A stretch of DNA of 32,973 nt from positions 1 through 32,973 of the forward strand of contig JAADDZ010000013.1 of NCBI GenBank assembly GCA_013153635.1. The letters run 5' to 3'. Positions within the stretch are counted from its first letter, which is position 1. Each line of letters opens with the position of its first letter. The stretch is from Aquificota bacterium. GTDB lineage: Bacteria; Aquificota; Aquificia; Aquificales; Hydrogenothermaceae. The translations under genes and the position numbers were made by a program. Below, in pieces: positions 1 to 8,078 of the stretch. Below the pieces are notes generated by a model. The model saw only the letters and a list, made by a program, of their open reading frames with translations. It was not told where the DNA came from and searched no databases.

Positions 1-30
1 AAAGTAGAAAAACTTAAACTAAAAAGACAG
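1..30. repeat. Left arm of a 30-base perfect inverted repeat (partner 301-330)
   Basis: Bases 1-30 are the exact reverse complement of 301-330, which lie inside the lapA-like gene. Read on the plus strand from base 1 they encode KVEKLKLKRQ, then Tyr and a stop at 34-36. That is the same ten residues found in the lapA-like protein just after its second membrane segment. The repeat reaches the window edge, so its full length cannot be seen. It may be the end of an inverted partial copy of the gene, or a fold-back artefact at a contig end. Confidence 0.9.
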
Positions 31-71
31 TACTAAACCAAAGTATATTATATAGTTTATGTAATTTTGGG

Positions 72-121
72 CATATACAAAAATCTTTTTCACAGTATAA
101 ACCTGTCTCTTTTTGTATATG
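72..121. repeat. 12-base inverted repeat with a nested 4-base stem
   Basis: CATATACAAAAA (72-83) pairs perfectly with TTTTTGTATATG (110-121). Inside the 26-base loop, ACAG (92-95) can pair with CTGT (103-106). The structure lies just beyond the 3' end of the lapA-like gene. It is AT-rich and lacks a GC stem followed by a T-run, so it is not a textbook terminator. It could still be an RNA 3' end structure or the trace of a small inversion. Confidence 0.6.
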
Positions 122-150
122 TTCGGAGTTTGATATATTTTTATTAGCTA

Positions 151-540
151 TTATGTTTCTTCTAGAGGGTTTATCTCTTCTATTTTTATGTTTTGTTCTT
201 TTTTTAGTAAGGCTATCTCCTCTTGTAATTTTTTTATCTCTTCTTCTAGCTGTTTATTTTTCTTTGTACATTTTTCTAGCTCGTGTTTGGTTAGATTTAT
301 CTGTCTTTTTAGTTTAAGTTTTTCTACTTTAAAAACAAACCAGTCTGTAATAGTAAACATAAGTATCATAACAGCTCCTAATATCATACTAAGTATGATA
401 ATAAGTGCTAGAGGAAGCTCTGGGGTTTGATAAGTAGGCAATAGCTTTATAGCTACCGAAGGTTGGGTGTTCATGGACACAAAGTAGGCTACCAATAAAA
501 GGATAATTAGCCATATTACTAACCTTATTTTCCCTATCAT
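151..540 (-). CDS. LapA-domain (DUF1049) inner-membrane protein
   Basis: The 129-residue product has two hydrophobic segments at about residues 5-25 and 42-65. A long Lys/Glu-rich coiled coil follows at about 72-118. This is the architecture of the LapA/DUF1049 family, whose E. coli member works with LapB in controlling lipopolysaccharide assembly. The start codon overlaps the stop of the upstream HIT gene as ATGA, so the two are translationally coupled. It is the last gene of a run beginning with the NlpC/P60 gene. Bases 301-330 of this gene are repeated in inverted orientation at 1-30. The family call rests on topology and the N-terminal hydrophobic pattern; no lapB is next to it. Confidence 0.7.
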   Translation of the reverse strand: MIGKIRLVIWLIILLLVAYFVSMNTQPSVAIKLLPTYQTPELPLALIIILSMILGAVMILMFTITDWFVFKVEKLKLKRQINLTKHELEKCTKKNKQLEEEIKKLQEEIALLKKEQNIKIEEINPLEET

Positions 541-1025
541 AACACTTTCTCCAGATTTTCTTTTAGTCTTTTGTATATCTCTTTTAGGTCTTGAGATATG
601 ACTCTAACTTCAGCAAGAACAGGCATAAAGTTTGTATCACCTATCCATCTTGGAACTATATGGTTATGTATATGGTCTTCTAATCCTGCTCCTGCGGCTC
701 TTCCAAGATTGTACCCTAGATTAAAACCGTCTGGTTTTAAGGTTAATTCTAAGAGTTTTACCATCTGTTGAGTTACTGTAGATATTTCACACAGAGTATC
801 TTTGTCTAATGCTGTAAAGTCTCCAATATGTTCATTGGGACATACTAACAGATGTCCAGCGTTGTAAGGGAAAAGATTCATAATCACAAACACTTTTTTG
901 CCTCTATACAGTACCAAGTTTTTTTCATCATCTTTTTCTTTATATGCTTTACACAAAAAACATTCGTTGTCTTTGCTTAAGCCTTCTATGTATTGAGAAC
1001 GCCATGGAGAATATAACCTTTCCAT
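537..1025 (-). CDS. HIT-family nucleotide hydrolase/phosphorylase
   Basis: The 162-residue protein carries the histidine triad His118-x-His120-x-His122 (DHIHNHIV), the catalytic signature of nucleotide-binding HIT hydrolases and transferases. The N-terminus (MERLYSPWR) and a Cys22-x-x-Cys25 pair match the zinc-containing HIT subgroup that includes Ap4A phosphorylases and related dinucleoside polyphosphate enzymes. The exact substrate cannot be read from sequence. The ATG is preceded by AGAGG. The gene sits 11 bases after priA and overlaps the lapA-like gene by four bases, so it is probably co-transcribed with both. Confidence 0.88.
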   Translation of the reverse strand: MERLYSPWRSQYIEGLSKDNECFLCKAYKEKDDEKNLVLYRGKKVFVIMNLFPYNAGHLLVCPNEHIGDFTALDKDTLCEISTVTQQMVKLLELTLKPDGFNLGYNLGRAAGAGLEDHIHNHIVPRWIGDTNFMPVLAEVRVISQDLKEIYKRLKENLEKVL

Positions 1026-1036
1026 ATAATACCTCT

Positions 1037-3082
1037 TTATATTATTTGTTTTGGGTCTATATCAATTATTAATTTTATACCTTTTCTCCTGCATTTTTCA
1101 TATAGTTGTATGAGTTTTTGTTTATTTTTAAAGTTTTTTAGGATTATCTGTATCCTCGTCTTCCCTCTCATATACGGATAATAGGCAAAAAACGCTCCTT
1201 TATAGTTTATATTGGTGATTCTCTCTTCTAAAATCCAATTTTTAAATATCTTTTCCACTGTTTCTATATCTAAATTTCTTTTTTCAAATGTAAGCAAGAT
1301 AAGTTTTGTGTAAGGAGGTAGCTCAAACTCTTTTCTAAGATATAGCTCTTTTTCATAGAAGATACTTGGGATTTTTTTTTCTAAAGCCTTTACCGCTATG
1401 TTTTTTATACTATTGGTGACTAAAATATACTTTTTCTGGGCTTTAAATATACCTAAGTATATATTCTTAAAATATCTTTCATTACCTCTAAAATCATTTA
1501 TGTTCAGTAGAAAATCTGGATATATGTTTAAAATAAGCTCAAAATCTGGAATAAGGAGTTCTTTGTCTACTATACTAGTGGCAAGTTTTATCTTTGTATC
1601 TACACTAGCTTCTAGGTAGCTTATCTGGTTTTTAAAATATCTATTTAATATTTCTTCTATTCTTTCTATCCCAAAACCTATTTCTATAAGCTCTTGATGA
1701 CAAGTTGGGCAGTACTTAAGGTATTGGTACTTTTGGTTACAAAGTTCACATCGTAGATATTTTTGAGGTTTACTGTAGATTTTCAAAGGTATCTCACAGT
1801 TAGGACATGTTATCTCTTCCTCACATTTTACACAGTACAAAAAGGAAGCATACGCTTTTTTGTTCGCAATGATGAGAACTTTTTGGTTCTGCTCAATCTC
1901 GGTAATAATCTTTTCGGTAAACAACTTTTCTTTGTTCAAAGGGGTTATCTGCAGTTCTACATCTGGGATTTTCCATTTTTGGAAATTTTTAAAAAAGTTT
2001 GTTTTTTGTAGATAGTAAGACTCTACAGAAGATATAGTAGATGCAAATAGTAGAATACTACCCTTTTGGTTAGAAGTCTCTAAAACAACTCTTCTTGTAT
2101 CAAATCTAGGAACTCTTAGAGCTTTGTAGCTGTCAGAGGATTCATCTTCCAAAATAATAAGTCCCAACCTATCTGTAGGTACTAAAGCTCCACTAAAAGT
2201 CCCTACTAAAATAGTCCCAAAATATTTTCTAAAGTTAAACCATGTTTCTATCTTTTGTTTACCACTTATCCCATCGTGATAAACGAAAACTTTGTCTGCA
2301 AAATGTTTCCTTAAAAAGGAATAAACATAGTCTACCGCTCTTACCGAAGGAAATATAAGAAAAACATCTTTTTTTTCTTTTATTTGGGAATAGATGATAG
2401 GAAGATACCTTTTTATTCTATCTATTTGTTTGTCAAATGAATAAAGGTATCTTCTATCTTTTAGAGGTTCTTCCTTTAGGTAAGTTGGTTGTCTAGCTTT
2501 TAAGGTTGCTTCCCTAAATAAAAATTTTTCCTCTTTAACCAAACCTTTTTTTATCAAGGTCTTCAGTGAAGAAACAGAAAACCCAAACTCAACAATCTCC
2601 TTTCTAGTAACTTCTCCTCTTTCTAAAATAAATTCTAATAGCTCTAGAGCCTTTAATGATAACTTTTGAATACCTGTAGTGCTAACCACTGTGGGGATAT
2701 ATATCTTTTCTTCTTTTACTGTTTTTATCCACCTTCCCTGTTTTTTTTTCCAATTTAATACATCAGGAAGAAAAAAATTAACTGTTAGTCCTAGAGGTGA
2801 TACATAGTAGTTTGATAACTTTTTTAGAATGTCTAGTTCTAGTTTTGTAAAAACCACATCTTTATCTGGTATTTCTTCTATAGGTTTTACTTGGTAAGAG
2901 GGTTTTTTTGTGTGGTCTATGATGATACCTGTAAATCCAGTATTTCTAAAGGGTACTAATACTCTCCTACCGATTAACTCTTTGTTATCTAACTGTTTTA
3001 AGATTTCTAAAGGTATCTTGTAAGTGAACGTTTTATATTGGGCAATAGGTATAGCTACTTCTACATATATCTCTTCTTCCAT
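1037..3082 (-). CDS. priA: Primosomal protein N' (PriA) with degenerate helicase motifs
   Basis: The 681-residue protein aligns over its full length with PriA, the replication-restart initiator that binds forked DNA. Conserved parts are the N-terminal DNA-binding domain (about 1-105), the paired zinc sites with eight cysteines at 417, 420, 426, 429, 444, 447, 458 and 461, and the C-terminal ELPPYTKL region (about 587-594). The ATPase motifs are not conserved. The Walker A position (GxTGSGKTE in E. coli) falls in SFDKQIDR near 215-222. The DEEH box is LEDES (311-315). The motif III position (GSATP) reads ASTIS, and QVAGRAGR of motif VI is unrecognisable. The frame is intact, so this looks like a stable non-helicase PriA rather than a pseudogene. 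The start overlaps the hslV stop by one base. Confidence 0.88.
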   Translation of the reverse strand: MEEEIYVEVAIPIAQYKTFTYKIPLEILKQLDNKELIGRRVLVPFRNTGFTGIIIDHTKKPSYQVKPIEEIPDKDVVFTKLELDILKKLSNYYVSPLGLTVNFFLPDVLNWKKKQGRWIKTVKEEKIYIPTVVSTTGIQKLSLKALELLEFILERGEVTRKEIVEFGFSVSSLKTLIKKGLVKEEKFLFREATLKARQPTYLKEEPLKDRRYLYSFDKQIDRIKRYLPIIYSQIKEKKDVFLIFPSVRAVDYVYSFLRKHFADKVFVYHDGISGKQKIETWFNFRKYFGTILVGTFSGALVPTDRLGLIILEDESSDSYKALRVPRFDTRRVVLETSNQKGSILLFASTISSVESYYLQKTNFFKNFQKWKIPDVELQITPLNKEKLFTEKIITEIEQNQKVLIIANKKAYASFLYCVKCEEEITCPNCEIPLKIYSKPQKYLRCELCNQKYQYLKYCPTCHQELIEIGFGIERIEEILNRYFKNQISYLEASVDTKIKLATSIVDKELLIPDFELILNIYPDFLLNINDFRGNERYFKNIYLGIFKAQKKYILVTNSIKNIAVKALEKKIPSIFYEKELYLRKEFELPPYTKLILLTFEKRNLDIETVEKIFKNWILEERITNINYKGAFFAYYPYMRGKTRIQIILKNFKNKQKLIQLYEKCRRKGIKLIIDIDPKQII

Positions 3083-3618
3083 TACAGTTCTTCAATAGTT
3101 ATGTTCTGGTTGGTGTATATACATATTTGAGAAGCTATGCTCATCGCTTCTTCTACAATTTTTCTAGCTGAAAAATCAGTATTTTTGTACAGAGCTAAAG
3201 CGGCTGACCTTGCAAAATCTCCTCCAGAACCTATAGCAAGAACTGGTTCATCTGGTTCAATAACATCACCGTTTCCTGATATTAAGAGCATTCTCTCTTT
3301 ATCTGCCGCAACCAATATAGCTTCTAATCTCCTTAGGTACTTATCAGTTCTCCAATCTTTAGCAAGCTCTACAGAAGCCTTGAGAAGATTGCCTCTATAT
3401 TTATTTAACTTTTCTTCTAACCTTTCCATAAGAGCTAGTCCATCTGCGGCACTTCCAGCAAATCCTACCACTACTTTTCCGTCAGAGAGCTTTCTAATCT
3501 TCTTAGCGGTTGCCTTCATAACAGAGTGACCAAGAGTTACTTGACCGTCCCCTGCTATAACTGTTTTACCGTCTTTTCTAACTACGCATATAGTAGTACT
3601 TCTTATTTTAGAATCCAA
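3082..3618 (-). CDS. hslV: ATP-dependent protease subunit HslV (ClpQ)
   Basis: This is the 178-residue peptidase subunit of the HslUV proteasome-like protease. The [11 protein letters not shown]-terminus, GDGQVTLG and the [17 protein letters not shown] block are typical of HslV. Removal of a seven-residue propeptide would expose Thr8 as the catalytic N-terminal threonine. Translation most likely begins at a TTG (3616-3618), with AAGGAG 12 bases upstream; no in-frame ATG fits the family start. The gene overlaps the NlpC/P60 gene by 11 bases and priA by one base. The partner ATPase HslU is not in the window and must be encoded elsewhere. Confidence 0.93.
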   Translation of the reverse strand: MDSKIRSTTICVVRKDGKTVIAGDGQVTLGHSVMKATAKKIRKLSDGKVVVGFAGSAADGLALMERLEEKLNKYRGNLLKASVELAKDWRTDKYLRRLEAILVAADKERMLLISGNGDVIEPDEPVLAIGSGGDFARSAALALYKNTDFSARKIVEEAMSIASQICIYTNQNITIEEL

Positions 3619-4204
3619 AGCTTTGTGTTTCTCCTTCTTTTTTGGAACTATTATATGCTATCTTTGGGTCGTATAAAAATACCCTTTTCGCAAAAAGAAA
3701 ATGCCTTAGATAGTAGTCTTTGTCTATATTTGAAATTATTATCCTTCCACCAGCAGAAGAGGCATGTATCATCTTCCCTTCTCCTATATATATACCTACA
3801 TGGGAAGGGAATCTAGCATAAGTCCTAAAAAATAGTAAATCTCCCGGTTTTAGATTTTCTCTATTTACAAACAGACCAAACTGGGCTTGGTATCTTGCAG
3901 TTCTTGGTAGCTGTATACCTAGCATAGCGTATACCTTTTGAACAAAGGCGGAGCAGTCCATACCTCTAACAGATTGCCCTCCAAATTTATACTGTATCCC
4001 TAACAACCCAATAGCAAAATCCACAATGTCTCTTTGGAGATTTGGAGCAGGGATTCCATCATCTATCATTACCGCCCTGTACCGTTCTTTTTCGTAATTA
4101 ATCTTTAGAGTTTTGTAATAATCACTTTCTATAGGCAACGGCTCTACAGCCATACCAAATCCAAATATACCAAGTGCAACCCCCACACACGCTAAAAATT
4201 TCAT
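3608..4204 (-). CDS. Exported NlpC/P60 cell-wall peptidase
   Basis: The 198-residue protein has an N-terminal signal sequence (residues 1-20, hydrophobic core [15 protein letters not shown]) and a C-terminal NlpC/P60 papain-like domain. The catalytic Cys84 is in GMDCSAF and His135 is in PSHVGIY, with His147 in the MIHAS motif as the likely third residue. Such enzymes cleave D-Glu to diaminopimelate bonds in peptidoglycan stem peptides. I chose the ATG at 4202-4204 because AGAGG lies about seven bases upstream. The longer frame from a TTG at 4225 would put that site inside the gene. It is the first gene of the hslV-priA-HIT-lapA run and has its own candidate promoter. Confidence 0.87.
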   Translation of the reverse strand: MKFLACVGVALGIFGFGMAVEPLPIESDYYKTLKINYEKERYRAVMIDDGIPAPNLQRDIVDFAIGLLGIQYKFGGQSVRGMDCSAFVQKVYAMLGIQLPRTARYQAQFGLFVNRENLKPGDLLFFRTYARFPSHVGIYIGEGKMIHASSAGGRIIISNIDKDYYLRHFLFAKRVFLYDPKIAYNSSKKEGETQSFGF

Positions 4205-4246
4205 TTTAAACCTCTTTAAATACAAATTTTGATTTATTATTCTTTA

Positions 4247-4275
4247 ATATTAATTTTATAAATTTTCGTTTTCAA
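4247..4275 (-). promoter_or_regulatory. Candidate sigma-70 promoter of the NlpC/P60-hslV-priA run
   Basis: On the minus strand TTGAAA (4270-4275), a 17-base spacer and TAATAT (4247-4252) lie about 45 bases upstream of the chosen NlpC/P60 start. Each box matches the consensus at four or five of six positions. The surroundings are extremely AT-rich, so chance matches are common. Confidence 0.4.
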
Positions 4276-4332
4276 TTGTATTTCGGTTTAAAATTTTAAA
4301 GCTAAATGAATATTAACACAAAAGGAGATTCT

Positions 4333-4974
4333 ATGGACATTCTTTTTGAAGAAAAACAAAAAGCTGTACAGGCTTTAAATGACCTAAAAATAGAACTCCA
4401 CAAAAAAGGGTGGTTTCCGGCAACAAGTGGAAACTTGTCCCTAAAGGTAAGGAACAATCCTCTAATATTTGCTGTTACCTCTAGTGGAAAAGACAAAGGG
4501 AAAGTAACCCATGAGGACATCTTGTTTGTAGACAAAGATGCAAAACCTATCCAGCAAACAAACCTAAAACCTTCAGCAGAAACAAAGATACATTCGAAGA
4601 TATATCAGAATACTGATGCTTCTTGTGTTATTCACATACATACAGTAAATAACAACTTCCTATCAGAGGTTTTTTTCGAAAAAGGATATGTACCTATAAA
4701 AGATTTGGAAATGATAAAAGCTTTAGACATATGGGAAGAGAACGCCTATATTAAAATCCCAATTGTAAAAAATTTCTTTGACCTAGACACGTTAGCCCAA
4801 GAGACAGAAAAAGTTATAACCAAAAAAGTACCAGCAGTACTTATAAGAAATCACGGGGTATATGTATGGGGGAAAAATGAGTTCGAAGCAAAACGACATG
4901 TAGAAGCTTTGGAGTTTATGTTTGAGTACATGAAAAACCTTATACTGTTTAAAGGCTCACTAAATATCTGGTAG
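4333..4974 (+). CDS. mtnB: Methylthioribulose-1-phosphate dehydratase (class II aldolase family)
   Basis: The 213-residue protein belongs to the class II aldolase/adducin fold. In the methionine salvage pathway MtnB dehydrates 5-methylthioribulose-1-phosphate. The expected landmarks are GWFPATSGNLS near residue 26, the SSGKDKG loop, SAETKIH with Glu83, and the zinc ligands His101 and His103 in IHIHT, plus the RNHGVYVWG block near the C-terminus. The start is the ATG at 4333, which has AAAGGAG (4321-4327) at ideal spacing. An in-frame ATG at 4306 lies upstream of that site and is rejected. No other methionine-salvage gene is in the window. A related class II aldolase function cannot be fully excluded. 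Confidence 0.85.
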   Translation: MDILFEEKQKAVQALNDLKIELHKKGWFPATSGNLSLKVRNNPLIFAVTSSGKDKGKVTHEDILFVDKDAKPIQQTNLKPSAETKIHSKIYQNTDASCVIHIHTVNNNFLSEVFFEKGYVPIKDLEMIKALDIWEENAYIKIPIVKNFFDLDTLAQETEKVITKKVPAVLIRNHGVYVWGKNEFEAKRHVEALEFMFEYMKNLILFKGSLNIW

Positions 4975-4985
4975 TCGATTTAAGG

Positions 4986-4991
4986 TATAAT
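4986..4991 (+). promoter_or_regulatory. Candidate -10 box for lepB
   Basis: A perfect TATAAT lies about 30 bases upstream of the lepB ATG, in the short spacer after mtnB. I see no convincing -35 box at the usual distance, so this is weak evidence for a lepB promoter. Confidence 0.3.
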
Positions 4992-5021
4992 TTTTAAAAT
5001 TTTATTTAAAACGGAGGTTTT

Positions 5022-5747
5022 ATGGAAGAAAAAGAAGAAAACAGAGGAGAAAAGAAGAAAAAAGGTATAAAAAATCTTATAGAAACAGTGATTTTTATAG
5101 TAGTTGTAGTATCTATCATAAGAGTATTTTTTGTGCAAGCTTTCAATATACCATCTGGCTCTATGAAACCTACATTACTAATAGGAGATTTTATCCTCGT
5201 TAACAAACTAGTATACGGTAGTTGGGACATAGGAATTCCGTTTACAAATATAATCTTTTACCACTATAACAACAGACTTACAAACCCTGACAGAGGGGAC
5301 ATAATCGTTTTTAAGTATCCTGAAAACCCCAAAATAGATTTTATAAAACGAATAGTAGCCCTTCCGGGAGACAAAGTAGAAGTAAAAGATGATTTGGTAT
5401 TCGTAAATGACAAACTGTTAAAACGAGAATACATAGGAGATTTTAAAGAGTACGGAACTAACATAGCCAAAATGTATAGAGAAACCACCATTAGAAAAAA
5501 TGGAAAACCATACTCATACACAATAATGGAGATAGATGATGGTCTTGGGAAAGATTTTGGACCTATCGTTGTTCCAGAAGGTCATTATTTCGTTATGGGA
5601 GATAACAGAGATAACAGTAAAGACAGTAGATTTTGGGGGTTTGTACCAGAAGATTACATAATAGGACAAGCTTTTGTTATCTACTTTTCTATAGATTTCA
5701 AAAAACCAGCTATTAGATTTTCCAGAATTGGAAAGATTATCCAGTAA
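5022..5747 (+). CDS. lepB: Signal peptidase I
   Basis: The 241-residue membrane protease removes signal peptides from exported proteins. A charged N-terminus precedes one membrane anchor (about 19-38). The box A motif IPSGSMKPTL then places nucleophile Ser47, and the general base Lys109 lies in DFIKRIVALPGD. The later GDNRDNSKDSR motif is the conserved box E. This Ser/Lys pair matches E. coli Ser90 and Lys145. The ATG is preceded by CGGAGG. The gene lies between mtnB and pyrC with short spacers. Confidence 0.95.
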   Translation: MEEKEENRGEKKKKGIKNLIETVIFIVVVVSIIRVFFVQAFNIPSGSMKPTLLIGDFILVNKLVYGSWDIGIPFTNIIFYHYNNRLTNPDRGDIIVFKYPENPKIDFIKRIVALPGDKVEVKDDLVFVNDKLLKREYIGDFKEYGTNIAKMYRETTIRKNGKPYSYTIMEIDDGLGKDFGPIVVPEGHYFVMGDNRDNSKDSRFWGFVPEDYIIGQAFVIYFSIDFKKPAIRFSRIGKIIQ

Positions 5748-5794
5748 TTGATAATATTATTATTTAAAGCAAGAAAATTTGTGGGAGAAACAGA

Positions 5795-7099
5795 TTGGAA
5801 ACAATCCTCATAAAAGGAGGTCACATAATAGACCCTCAAAACAACTTAAATAGTGAACTAGACATAGTTATAGAAAAAGGTAAAATTACAAAAATAGAAA
5901 AAAATATACCTCCTTTCCCAAACTGTAAAGTGATAGACGCTTCAGACTGTATAGTATCTCCTTCATTTACAGACCTACATGCCCATCTAAGAGACCCGGG
6001 ACAAACATACAAAGAAGATATAAAAACTGGCAGCTTATCAGCAGTAGCAGGGGGATTCACAACTGTAGTGTGTATGCCTAACACGATACCAGCTATAGAC
6101 GAACCCTCTTTAGTGAGATACGTTATAGAAAAAGGAGAAGAAATCGGTCTATGTAGAGTTCTCCCTACAGGAGCAGTAACAAAAGGAAGAAAAGGACAAC
6201 AGCTCACAGAAATGGCACTTCTCAAAGATGCAGGAGCTGTTTATTTTACAGATGACGGAGCGCCTATTATAGATTCTAATATTATGAGAAAAGCTATGGA
6301 ATATGCGGCATCTTTAGGTACATTTATAGCAAACCATTGTGAAGATACAGCACTTTCAAAAGACGGGATAGCCCACGAAGGAGAGATAGCCGCCGCTTTA
6401 GGACTACCTCCTCTACCCCCAGAAGCAGAGGAAAGCATGGTTGCTAGAGACTGTATTTTATCTATCAGAACTCAAGCACCAGTACATATATGTCATATAT
6501 CTACAAAATTAGCAGTAGAAATCGTTGCATGGGCTAAAGCTATGGGAGCTAATGTTACAGCAGAAGTTACACCCCATCATTTGTATCTTTGTGATGATGA
6601 ATGGCTAGACTTTCATTGTAAGGCAAAAGTCTCTCCTCCATTGAGAGAGTTTGAGGATATAGAAGCTGTCAGATGGGCGCTCTCTTCAAAAATAATAGAC
6701 TTTGTAGCAACAGACCACGCTCCCCATGCACACCACGAAAAGATGTTAGACCATTGGAGCTGTCCTCCGGGTATGATTGGACTACAGTTCGCTTTACCTA
6801 TAGTTTTAGAGCTTGTACGAAAAGATTATATAAACATAGTAAGAGCTGTAGAAGTTCTATCTACAGAACCATCAAAAAAGATAGGGTTAAAACCCCCTTC
6901 TATACAAAAAGGCAATACCGCAGAACTGGTGATATTCAATCCAAATGAACCTTGGGAAGTTACTGAAGATAAAATATTCTCAAAAAGCAAAAACACTCCC
7001 TTACTTGGGAGGAAACTAAGAGGAAAAGTAAAATACACCTTTTATAAAGGCAAAATAGTATATCAAGATAGCTCCAAACAAGAGTTTTGTTATGATTAA
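5795..7099 (+). CDS. pyrC: Dihydroorotase (class I, PyrC/AllB type)
   Basis: The 434-residue amidohydrolase closes carbamoyl-aspartate to dihydroorotate in pyrimidine synthesis. The metal-binding HAHLRDPG motif has His62 and His64, GGFTTVVCMPNT follows near residue 87, and catalytic Asp307 lies in ATDHAPH. Translation starts at a TTG (5795-5797) with GGGAG about seven bases upstream; METILIKGG is a normal N-terminus for the family. The 3' end overlaps the next gene by eight bases. Class I dihydroorotases often pair with aspartate carbamoyltransferase, but pyrB is not in view. Some relatives are allantoinases; the HxHxRDPG context favours dihydroorotase. Confidence 0.93.
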   Translation: METILIKGGHIIDPQNNLNSELDIVIEKGKITKIEKNIPPFPNCKVIDASDCIVSPSFTDLHAHLRDPGQTYKEDIKTGSLSAVAGGFTTVVCMPNTIPAIDEPSLVRYVIEKGEEIGLCRVLPTGAVTKGRKGQQLTEMALLKDAGAVYFTDDGAPIIDSNIMRKAMEYAASLGTFIANHCEDTALSKDGIAHEGEIAAALGLPPLPPEAEESMVARDCILSIRTQAPVHICHISTKLAVEIVAWAKAMGANVTAEVTPHHLYLCDDEWLDFHCKAKVSPPLREFEDIEAVRWALSSKIIDFVATDHAPHAHHEKMLDHWSCPPGMIGLQFALPIVLELVRKDYINIVRAVEVLSTEPSKKIGLKPPSIQKGNTAELVIFNPNEPWEVTEDKIFSKSKNTPLLGRKLRGKVKYTFYKGKIVYQDSSKQEFCYD

Positions 7100-7409
7100 A
7101 GAAGAATCAGTACTCGAAGCATTAAAAGAAGTTTGTGACCCAGAGATACCATTGAATTTAGTAGATTTAGGTTTAGTAAAAGATGTAACCTGTGATGATG
7201 ATACAGTAAAGATAGAGATGACCTTAACTACCCCAAAATGCCCCCTTGAAGACTACATTATCAACTGTGTAAAACAAAAAATCAAAGAAAAATTCCCACA
7301 AGTAGAATATATCACAGTAAACCTATCGTTTGATGAAGTTTGGAAGCCAGAAAAACATATATCTGAAGAAGGTAAAAAAAAGCTTAGAGAGTTAGGTTGG
7401 GATATATAA
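7092..7409 (+). CDS. MIP18 / DUF59 family protein (SufT/PaaD-like, Fe-S assembly)
   Basis: The 105-residue protein starts with a helix and the family signature DPEIPLNLVDLGLV (residues 17-30). A conserved TTPKCPL loop with Cys50 follows. MIP18-family proteins act in iron-sulfur cluster assembly or delivery (SufT, Cia2) or as parts of ring-hydroxylase systems (PaaD). The assembly role is more likely in a genome with no visible aromatic degradation genes, but this is inference. The gene overlaps the pyrC 3' end by eight bases, so coupling is likely. Its last 26 bases overlap the convergent kinase-like gene. Confidence 0.85.
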   Translation: MIKEESVLEALKEVCDPEIPLNLVDLGLVKDVTCDDDTVKIEMTLTTPKCPLEDYIINCVKQKIKEKFPQVEYITVNLSFDEVWKPEKHISEEGKKKLRELGWDI

Positions 7410-7998
7410 ACTGGGCAAAAATCCCAGTACCAAGAGGAACAATAATGTTATCATCTAGATAGAGCTTTTTAGAACTAGAAAAAAGCTCAAAAATTCCTCC
7501 AACTAAAGAAAAAATAAAAGCCTCCTTAAAAGGAAGGACAAACAAAAGAGCTAATGTATTTACAATCACCCCTCCTAAAAACCCTTCGTAAGACTTCTTT
7601 AATCTGTACTTACCAAAACCTATCTTGTGTTTACCAAACAAAAGCCCAAAAATAGTAGCAAAACCATCGTATACAGAGTAAGTAATAATAACAATTTTTA
7701 GGACATCTTCATTAAACAGAATTCCAGATATAAAAATACCTATCAAACTCCCTACAGCTTGTCTTCCGGGAAAAGTTTTAAGATTATCTTCTCTTTCCAT
7801 TTTATCTATAAAAAACCACAATATATTTGTAAGCCAGTTACGTACACCAAAGTAAAAGACTCCTACACCTACAGCTATTCCTACAGCAGAAGTAATAAGA
7901 ACTCCTTCCTTCCCAAAAAGCTCTAAGATAACCAAAAACGAAAGACCACTAACTATATGAAAAAGCTTTCTAGGTATCTCTTTTTTCAAATCAGCCAT
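7384..7998 (-). CDS. Diacylglycerol/polyprenol kinase family membrane protein
   Basis: The 204-residue protein is mostly hydrophobic with about six membrane segments. It carries the hallmarks of the CTP-dependent dolichol/phytol/diacylglycerol kinase family (SEC59/DGK1/VTE5): RKLFHI at 10-15, YDGFA around Asp111, KSYEGF at 135-140 and DDNIIVPL at 182-189. In a thermophile this could recycle a prenol or phosphorylate a lipid precursor; the substrate is unknown. The ATG has AAGGAG about 13 bases upstream, a long spacing. It is a single-gene unit, overlapping the DUF59 gene tail to tail and divergent from the repeat-protein gene. Confidence 0.8.
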   Translation of the reverse strand: MADLKKEIPRKLFHIVSGLSFLVILELFGKEGVLITSAVGIAVGVGVFYFGVRNWLTNILWFFIDKMEREDNLKTFPGRQAVGSLIGIFISGILFNEDVLKIVIITYSVYDGFATIFGLLFGKHKIGFGKYRLKKSYEGFLGGVIVNTLALLFVLPFKEAFIFSLVGGIFELFSSSKKLYLDDNIIVPLGTGIFAQFIYPNLTL

Positions 7999-8015
7999 CT
8001 TTTCTAAAGTTCTCC

Positions 8016-8044
8016 TTGCAACGCTAATAATTAGATAATAAACT
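8016..8044 (+). promoter_or_regulatory. Candidate promoter of the repeat protein / thpR pair
   Basis: TTGCAA (8016-8021), a 17-base spacer and TAAACT (8039-8044) precede the ATG at 8079, with AAGGAG in between. Each box matches the consensus at four of six positions. A 6-base inverted repeat AGATAA/TTATCT (8033-8038, 8045-8050) flanks the -10 box and could be an operator or chance. Confidence 0.35.
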
Positions 8045-8078
8045 TTATCTAAAATTCTAACAAAAGGAGCTAATATTA

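Noticed and set aside
1037-3082. priA as a pseudogene
   Set aside because: The frame is uninterrupted over 681 residues, the zinc cysteines and C-terminus are intact, and it sits in a tightly coupled operon, so loss of helicase motifs looks like functional divergence.
3137-3529. 130-codon plus-strand frame opposite hslV
   Set aside because: It is fully contained within hslV on the other strand and its composition (Ser/Leu/Ala-rich) is typical of an antisense shadow.
4306-4335. Upstream ATG at 4306 as the mtnB start
   Set aside because: The AAAGGAG ribosome site lies between it and the ATG at 4333, which also gives a normal family N-terminus.
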